Assembly: GCA_035759665.1 (NCBI GenBank)
Contig: DASTUM010000098.1
Span: forward strand, 1-18,765
Origin: Micavibrio_A sp035759665
GTDB lineage: Bacteria; Pseudomonadota; Alphaproteobacteria; Micavibrionales; Micavibrionaceae
Direction: 5' to 3'
DNA: 18,765 nt
Part shown: in pieces, positions 15,101 to 18,765 of the stretch
How the letters are laid out: each line of letters starts with the position of its first letter
Position numbering within the stretch: position 1 is the stretch's first letter
Notes under the pieces: generated by a model
Seen by the model: the letters and a program-made list of their open reading frames with translations, nothing else
Database searches by the model: none
Told to the model about the DNA's origin: nothing
Position numbers and translations under genes: made by a program

Positions 15101-15647
15101 CGTTGGTGGCGACGAGCGGCACGTTGCGTTTGTAAGCATAGTCGATCAGCGCGGGTTCGGCAGCGTCTTCGGCGGGAAGATTGTGGCGTTGCAGTTCGAT
15201 GTAGAAACGATCTCCGAACGCTTTGTGCAGGAAATCGAGGCGGGTTTCATCGAGCACACCCTGCGTCGGGCCGCCGGACAGGCAGATGATTCCGTCCGCG
15301 CATGCTGCGGTATCGTCGTATTTCGCGACGAAATCCTTGCCGCCCGCCCCGCCCATATAGCCGTCGCTTATGAGCTTGGAAAGGTTGAGATAGCCCCGCT
15401 CGCTCTGGACGAGCAGGACGATCTGCGCGCCGTCTTCCATCATCACCTGCGAGCCGATGATCGGCTGGACGCCGTTGTCGATGGCCGCCGTCGCGAATTC
15501 AAGCGCGCCGAACAGGTTGTTCGTGTCCGTCACAGCGACCGCGGGCATGTCGTTAAGCTTCGCCTTTTTGACGAGATCCTTGACGCGGATCGCCCCTTCG
15601 GCCAAAGAATAGGCAGAATGGACGCGCAGGTGAATGAAGGGTTCCAT
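12183..15647 (-). CDS. dnaE: DNA polymerase III alpha subunit DnaE with an in-frame repeat-encoded insert
   Basis: DnaE is the replicative polymerase subunit. Its 1154 residues begin with the PHP domain (FIHLRVHSAYSLAEGAI, then AVTDTNNLFGALEF). The palm motif GPGRGSGAGSVVAWALKITD is followed by catalytic Asp380 and Asp382 in MPDFDVDFCQDRRDE, and Asp534 in VKFDFLGLKTLT, matching E. coli 401, 403 and 555. The finger block NKSHAAAYALVAYQTAWLKA, a helix-hairpin-helix region, the clamp-binding motif QVSLFGG (Gln921 onward) and an OB fold (MSGRVQMAGILIKKVEKV) complete the protein. Residues about 798-828, rich in Pro, Gly, Ser and Glu, are encoded by a palindromic repeat between FTVEK and IIRYALAALKGVGHGAME and have no counterpart in E. 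coli DnaE. All catalytic residues remain, so the gene is judged functional. The start at 15647 gives the normal family N-terminus, with only a weak upstream AAAG. Confidence 0.97.
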   Translation of the reverse strand: MEPFIHLRVHSAYSLAEGAIRVKDLVKKAKLNDMPAVAVTDTNNLFGALEFATAAIDNGVQPIIGSQVMMEDGAQIVLLVQSERGYLNLSKLISDGYMGGAGGKDFVAKYDDTAACADGIICLSGGPTQGVLDETRLDFLHKAFGDRFYIELQRHNLPAEDAAEPALIDYAYKRNVPLVATNDCYFADPSMHEAHDALLCIAEGRYVTEADRRKISKHHFFKSSADMVEMFKDIPEAIINTRVIAQRCHFLLKSIKPILPPFKTESGRSEVDELRAQAKEGLEWRLENYAKGSDPEPYRKRLTFELETIEKMGFPGYFLIVSDFIKWAKDHGIPVGPGRGSGAGSVVAWALKITDLDPLRFNLLFERFLNPERVSMPDFDVDFCQDRRDEVIHYVQQRYGKDRVAQIITFGKLQARNTVRDVGRVLQMPYGQVDRLAKMIPNNPAHPVTLQQALDADADLRAEAAKDENSQKLIDIALQLEGLYRHASTHAAGVVISDRPLHQLCPVYRDPRSDMPVTQFNMKYVEQAGLVKFDFLGLKTLTVVQKAVQLIEETRGEKIDILQIPLDDAKPYEMISKGDSIGVFQLESSGMKDTLRRMKPNRFEDIIALVALYRPGPMDNIPKYVSVKDGNEEADYLHPKLRPMLEETYGIMVYQEQVMQAAQILSGYTLGGADLLRRAMGKKIKAEMDAQQEMFVLGAAEHSGVSGEQAAMIFVQIEKFAGYGFNKSHAAAYALVAYQTAWLKANYPVEFMTALMTLDYGNTDKLAVFKQETQRMEIPLMPPDINKSGVMFTVEKIQSPSPRPSPHGGEGEALALSPPGRGLGEGEETLIIRYALAALKGVGHGAMEKVVQEREEKGAYKDIEDFVNRLDARVLNKKQFEQLICAGAFDSIFNGRAKLYENIEMLLRHAQSQADERSTGQVSLFGGDAGGGTPLPPLKDAQEWDVLEKLRYEFDAVGFYLSAHPLDTKAAQLERMKIIPFARLPEELDRRMSGRVQMAGILIKKVEKVSAKSGNKFAFLQMSDATGVYEVMLFSETLSRSRQFLEPGNALLLTCDADIKDEQVRLLGQLIAPLDETLASKLAELNVHIDAGAPVKKIHDLIESEGQGAVKITVFAHTPEGDVAEIALKGRWSMSPASITAIRSTAGVIRIAER
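13161..13255. repeat. Palindromic double-hairpin repeat inserted in frame within dnaE
   Basis: The left half carries CCCCCTCACCC then a perfect 10-bp hairpin CCCTCTCCCC-GGC-GGGGAGAGGG (13182-13204). The right half mirrors it with CCCTCTCC / GGAGAGGG (13216-13238) and then GGGGTGAGGGGG. The outer parts pair with each other to close a cruciform-like shape. The ends read AGT and ACT. It is the same unit as in the rpsB-tsf spacer, but ordered stem-hairpin-hairpin-stem. The insert stays open in the dnaE frame and is translated into about 31 low-complexity residues. Confidence 0.88.
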
Positions 15648-15748
15648 GCGGCTACTTTCGCTGGAAACAGCCCGGTTTCACAAGCCGGAAATCAATTCTG
15701 TTGACAGGAATTGGCCTTTACGTTATGTAATATAGGGGGATCATTGAG
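15648..15748. other. Divergent spacer between dnaE and the plus-strand gene
   Basis: This 101-base region lies between two genes reading away from each other and should hold both promoters. The plus-strand promoter candidate is listed separately. For dnaE, on the minus strand, I found no convincing -35/-10 pair and only a weak AAAG before the ATG. Confidence 0.5.
15701..15729 (+). promoter_or_regulatory. Candidate sigma-70 promoter of the plus-strand gene
   Basis: A perfect TTGACA (15701-15706) is followed after 17 bases by TATGTA, within an AT-rich stretch that also contains TAATAT. The -35 is consensus; the -10 is only a half match. A small dyad, CTGT-TG-ACAG, overlaps the -35 and could be an operator, but it is short enough to be chance. 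The promoter points to the gene starting at 15749. Confidence 0.45.
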
Positions 15749-16111
15749 ATGAGCATGCTTAACCTTCGGGAAAAATTCGATGTCGCCGCAAAGGTCTTTA
15801 TGGACAAAGGCCTGATCGCTTCCGCTCGTATCGGCAGCCCTGCCCTCGCCTCTCTTTTCTTTGGAAAAACGAGCTATGAAGCCAATGCCGAGGCGCTGGC
15901 CATCGCCGCCGACAAGAAACATTACGCCGTTACAGACATGATGCTCACGACGGTGGGAAACAATGTTTTCGCCTATAATTATTATTTCGATCGCGGAGCA
16001 GCCTGGAATCGCTTCGAGGAAACCGCGCGAAAAGACCATATTCTCGAGCGCCAGTTCACCGCCTACAACTGGAAATACGAGCAGGCATACAATAGCCTGG
16101 GATTTCTTTAA
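15749..16111 (+). CDS. Hypothetical protein, 120 aa, unrecognised family
   Basis: This is the only plus-strand gene I support. The 120-residue product has no signal peptide or membrane span and is expected in the cytoplasm. It looks mostly helical. The C-terminal half is rich in Tyr, Phe, Asn and Trp (for example NNVFAYNYYFDRGAAWNRF and FTAYNWKYEQAYNSLGFL), with charged residues between. I do not recognise the family. GGGGGA lies eight bases before ATG 15749, and a consensus TTGACA element lies further upstream. Its TAA shares bases with the lolD stop: the four bases TTAA at 16108-16111 end both genes. A minus-strand frame over the same stretch has no ribosome-binding site and fits less well. 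That it is a gene is fairly likely; function is unknown. Confidence 0.72.
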   Translation: MSMLNLREKFDVAAKVFMDKGLIASARIGSPALASLFFGKTSYEANAEALAIAADKKHYAVTDMMLTTVGNNVFAYNYYFDRGAAWNRFEETARKDHILERQFTAYNWKYEQAYNSLGFL

Positions 16112-16788
16112 TAGCTGATTATCCGCCCGGCTTTTAACTCCAGAATACGATCCATGCGTTCGGCAAGATCCATATTGTGGGTCGCGATCATCGCGCCAAT
16201 TCCCGTAGAGCGCACAAGTTCGGTCAGCATTTCAAACACGCCGTTCGACGTTTCGGGATCGAGATTTCCCGTCGGCTCGTCCGCCAGAAGCAGTTTCGGG
16301 CCGTTGGCGAGAGCGCGCGCCATGGCGACGCGCTGCTGTTCCCCGCCCGAAAGCCGCGCTGGGCGGTGGTCGAAACGGTGGTCGAGTTTCAGATGCGTGA
16401 GCAAACCTTTGGCAATTTCTTCCGCTTCGGATTTTTTCTTCCCCGCGATCATCTGCGGAATGACGACGTTTTCGAGGGCACTGAATTCCGGCAGGAGATA
16501 GTGGAACTGATAGACGAAGCCGATGAATTTGCGGCGGAGCGCGGTGCGCGTTTCGTCATCGCCGCCGGTGGCGTCCTGTCCCGCGATCATCACGCGGCCC
16601 GAGGTCGGCTTATCCAGAAGTCCCGCCATTTGCAAAAGCGTCGATTTGCCCGAACCCGACGGGCCGACCAGTGCAACGATTTCCCCGGACTTAATTTCGA
16701 TGTCGGCATTGTGAAGGACTGTCAGGTTTTCACCGCCTTGTTGATAAACGCGCTGGAGATTTTCGGTCTTCAGGAGAATATTACTCAT
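16108..16788 (-). CDS. lolD: Lipoprotein-releasing ABC transporter ATPase LolD
   Basis: LolD powers extraction of outer-membrane lipoproteins from the inner membrane and their transfer to LolA. The 226-residue product has Walker A GPSGSGKST (residues 42-50), Q-loop Gln94 in FVYQFHYLLPEFSALENV (the Phe-His-Leu-Leu-Pro-Glu-Phe stretch is typical of LolD), signature LSGGEQQR (from 146), Walker B LLLADEPTGNLD (from 166) and switch His204. The start at 16788 overlaps the end of lolC by eight bases; the longer upstream frame is lolC read out of frame. Its stop overlaps that of the convergent plus-strand gene. It is coupled to lolC, its membrane partner. Confidence 0.97.
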   Translation of the reverse strand: MSNILLKTENLQRVYQQGGENLTVLHNADIEIKSGEIVALVGPSGSGKSTLLQMAGLLDKPTSGRVMIAGQDATGGDDETRTALRRKFIGFVYQFHYLLPEFSALENVVIPQMIAGKKKSEAEEIAKGLLTHLKLDHRFDHRPARLSGGEQQRVAMARALANGPKLLLADEPTGNLDPETSNGVFEMLTELVRSTGIGAMIATHNMDLAERMDRILELKAGRIISY

Positions 16789-18025
16789 AGCGCAAAGCCT
16801 CCACAGGATCGAGGCGCGAGGCGCGCCATGCGGGGTAAATCGTCGCGGCGATGGAAATGACGAGCGCCATGCCGACCACGACCGCCACCTCTTCCCATTC
16901 AATGATGGCGGGAAGTTTGGACAGGAAATAGATTTCGTCCGAGAACAATTCCGTGTTCGTCAGCCCTTCGAGGAAGCGGCGGATGCTTTCGATGTTCGTG
17001 GCAAAGGCGATGCCGAGCAGCGCCCCCGCGAACGTTCCCGCGAACCCGATGCTGGCCCCCGTCAGGACGAAGATGCGCAGCATCATGGAACGGGACGCCC
17101 CCATCGTGCGCATGATGGCGATATCCTTACCCTTGTCTTTTACGAGCATGATCATCGAGGAGATGATGTTGAAGGCGGCGACGATGATGATGAGTGTCAA
17201 AATGAGGAACATGACGTTGCGTTCGACGTTGAGCGCGTTGATGAAGGATTTGTTGGCGTCGCGCCAGTCATAGACGCGCGCGTCGTCCTTGACGGCAAAG
17301 ATGACGTCCTGCTTGACCCGTTCGATGGTCATGGGGGAATTCGCCATGACTTCGAGTGTGTTGACGGTGTCGTCCATCTGGAAAAATGTCTGGGCGGCGT
17401 CGAGCGGCATAAACACGAAGCCATTGTTATACTCATACATGCCGACGTCGAAAATGACGGTCACGATATATCTTCCCGAACGCGGGACAGTGCCGAACGG
17501 CGACGCCTTGCCTTTCGGCGAGAGCAGCGTAACGGAATCGCCCAGCTTGACGCCGAGGCGGCGGGCCATTTCACCGCCGATGGCGACGCCATTTTCTTTG
17601 AAGTCCTCGAGATTGCCTGCCTGGATTCCCGTGGAGAGGATCGGCTTCGTCGCGAAATCGTCGAGCGTAAGGCCGCGCACCATCGCGCCGCTCGCCGTGC
17701 CGTTCACTGAAACGAGGACTTGCCCTTCGACCATCGGGCGGACGCTGGCGACGCCGGCGGTGTTTTCGATTTTATCGACCATCGCCTTGTAATTGTAGAT
17801 AGGGCCGTTGACGCCGTAGACGTTGAGATGGCCATTCAGGCCGAGAATGCGCCCGACCAGCTCCTCGCGGAACCCGTTCATCACGGACATGACGATAATC
17901 AACGTCGCCACGCCCAGCATAATGCCGAGGAAGGAAAATCCGGCGATGACGGACACGAACCCTTCGGCCTTGCGCGCCCGCAGGTACCGTCCGGCCATCA
18001 TTCTTTCAAAGGGGGAAAATGCCAT
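16781..18025 (-). CDS. lolC: Lipoprotein-releasing system permease LolC/LolE
   Basis: This is the membrane subunit of the Lol exporter. The 414 residues begin with the family motif FERMMAGRYLRARKAEGFVS and a first membrane span (about 21-48). A large periplasmic MacB-like domain follows (about 50-265), and three C-terminal spans lie near 270-300, 315-345 and 378-403. The sequence KDKGKDIAIMRTMGAS, the coupling region of this family, lies between the second and third spans. The C-terminus YPAWRASRLDPVEALRYE is typical. Only one permease gene is seen, as in many alphaproteobacteria, so it may form a homodimer instead of the LolC-LolE pair. The start codon overlaps the proS stop by one base (TGATG), and its end overlaps lolD. 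Confidence 0.95.
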   Translation of the reverse strand: MAFSPFERMMAGRYLRARKAEGFVSVIAGFSFLGIMLGVATLIIVMSVMNGFREELVGRILGLNGHLNVYGVNGPIYNYKAMVDKIENTAGVASVRPMVEGQVLVSVNGTASGAMVRGLTLDDFATKPILSTGIQAGNLEDFKENGVAIGGEMARRLGVKLGDSVTLLSPKGKASPFGTVPRSGRYIVTVIFDVGMYEYNNGFVFMPLDAAQTFFQMDDTVNTLEVMANSPMTIERVKQDVIFAVKDDARVYDWRDANKSFINALNVERNVMFLILTLIIIVAAFNIISSMIMLVKDKGKDIAIMRTMGASRSMMLRIFVLTGASIGFAGTFAGALLGIAFATNIESIRRFLEGLTNTELFSDEIYFLSKLPAIIEWEEVAVVVGMALVISIAATIYPAWRASRLDPVEALRYE

Positions 18026-18765
18026 CAGTAAGACTTCGCAATCAGGACTTTGCGGCCTTCGTCTTCGAAGGGCATGCAGCGGGTCGAAAGCTTGAATTCG
18101 TCCTGCACCTTTGCCAGCGCGGGATCGTCCAGCACCTCGACGGGCACGCGCACGAAACCGATTTTGTCGGCGGCGTAAAAGTCGCGGATGTCGGAGACGG
18201 ATTTTCCGTCCGCCGTGTTGTCCTTCGTGAATTTGCGGTTGCGGGACAGCATGCTGTCATGGATATCGTCGAGCACGGATTGAATGGTGCCCATGAATTC
18301 CTCGACGCTGCATGTTTTTTTGGAATCCCTGCCGATGTCGCGGCGAACGAAGGTGACCTGCCCCGCCTCCATTTCGCGCTGGCCTACTTCGACGCGGACG
18401 GGGATGCCTTTCTTGACGGCTTCCCACATTTTGTCGGGGGTGCGCATGTCGCGCGAATCCACCTTTACGGCGAACCCTTTTTGTTTCAGGTCGGCGCCGA
18501 TCTTGTTGCAGAATTCGATCAGGGCGGCACCGTCGTCTTTGACAACGGGCAAGATGATAATCTGAACCGGCGCGACACGAGGCGGCATAATCATGCCGTC
18601 ATCGTCACCATGCATCATAATCATACCGCCAATGATGCGCGTCGAATACGCCCACGACGTTGTCCAGACATGCTCTTCCCTGCCTTCGCGGCCCTGGAAT
18701 TTGATGCCGATGGATTTGGCGAAATTCTGGCCGAGATTATGCGTGGTCGCGGCCTGCAAGGCTTT
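18025..18765 (-). CDS. proS: Prolyl-tRNA synthetase, archaeal/eukaryotic type, C-terminal part (5' end outside window)
   Basis: ProRS charges tRNA-Pro. The visible 246 codons start inside the class II catalytic core (ALQAATTHNLGQNFAKSIG) and continue with VWTTSWAYSTRIIGG and MMHGDDDGMIMPPRVAPVQ. The anticodon-binding domain follows (IIILPV ... KGFAVKVDSRDMRTPDKMWE), and the C-terminus ends KVLIAKSY with terminal Tyr. These motifs belong to the archaeal/eukaryotic-like (type 3) ProRS, not the short bacterial enzyme I expect in most alphaproteobacteria. The family's C-terminal zinc site seems lost: only one Cys (TRCMPFE) precedes a short link to the terminal strand. The frame stays open to the window edge (K-A-L first), so no start is given. 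It is followed by lolC with a one-base overlap. Confidence 0.93.
   Translation of the reverse strand, partial: KALQAATTHNLGQNFAKSIGIKFQGREGREEHVWTTSWAYSTRIIGGMIMMHGDDDGMIMPPRVAPVQIIILPVVKDDGAALIEFCNKIGADLKQKGFAVKVDSRDMRTPDKMWEAVKKGIPVRVEVGQREMEAGQVTFVRRDIGRDSKKTCSVEEFMGTIQSVLDDIHDSMLSRNRKFTKDNTADGKSVSDIRDFYAADKIGFVRVPVEVLDDPALAKVQDEFKLSTRCMPFEDEGRKVLIAKSY

Noticed and set aside
15692..16039. A 115-codon minus-strand frame opposite the hypothetical plus-strand gene
   Set aside because: No ribosome-binding site, and it runs into the dnaE upstream region; the plus-strand frame has a better start, promoter and termination context.

Overview
This window looks like chromosomal DNA of a fairly GC-rich alphaproteobacterium. 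The evidence is the gene order on the minus strand: proS-lolC-lolD, then dnaE, then rpsB-tsf-pyrH-frr-uppS-cdsA-dxr-rseP-bamA-skp-lpxD. This is the classic proteobacterial housekeeping and envelope-biogenesis cluster, and the proS-lolC-lolD-dnaE neighbourhood is one I associate with alphaproteobacteria. I cannot name the genus or order from sequence alone. Both ends cut genes: lpxD lacks its C-terminal half at position 1, and proS lacks its N-terminal half at position 18765.

All genes but one are on the minus strand, so transcription runs from high to low coordinates. From 18765 to about 16108 there is a tightly overlapping proS-lolC-lolD unit (prolyl-tRNA synthetase and lipoprotein release to the outer membrane). 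A lone plus-strand gene of unknown function (15749-16111) converges on lolD and overlaps it by four bases. dnaE (replicative polymerase) occupies 12183-15647. rpsB and tsf (ribosomal protein S2, EF-Ts) follow and end in a strong intrinsic terminator. A two-repeat DUF305 periplasmic protein, probably metal-binding, sits between tsf and pyrH, where these two genes are commonly adjacent. From pyrH down to lpxD nine housekeeping genes run head to tail with short gaps or ATGA overlaps: UMP kinase, ribosome recycling, undecaprenyl-PP synthesis, CDP-diacylglycerol synthesis, isoprenoid (MEP) synthesis, site-2 protease, outer-membrane protein assembly, periplasmic chaperone and lipid A synthesis. Together they supply lipid carriers, phospholipid, lipid A and the machinery that inserts outer-membrane proteins.

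I did not see a defence island, CRISPR array, RNA gene or complete mobile element. The unusual content is small repeat DNA invading a core gene cluster. (i) A GC-rich double-hairpin repeat lies in frame inside dnaE and adds about 31 residues. (ii) A relative of it, with its two units in the opposite arrangement, fills the rpsB-tsf spacer. (iii) A different long palindrome of the 'CGTCATTGCGAG' type lies just after the tsf terminator. (iv) A 7-bp tandem repeat forms the first codons of uppS, directly after a 37-codon ORF resembling the start of four-helix-bundle (23S rRNA intervening-sequence type) proteins. Two gene-content oddities add to this: an archaeal/eukaryotic-type ProRS at the proS-lolC locus, and the DUF305 gene in the translation-factor cluster. 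There is no gap longer than 300 bases without a gene; the largest spacers (about 100-210 bases) are described below.
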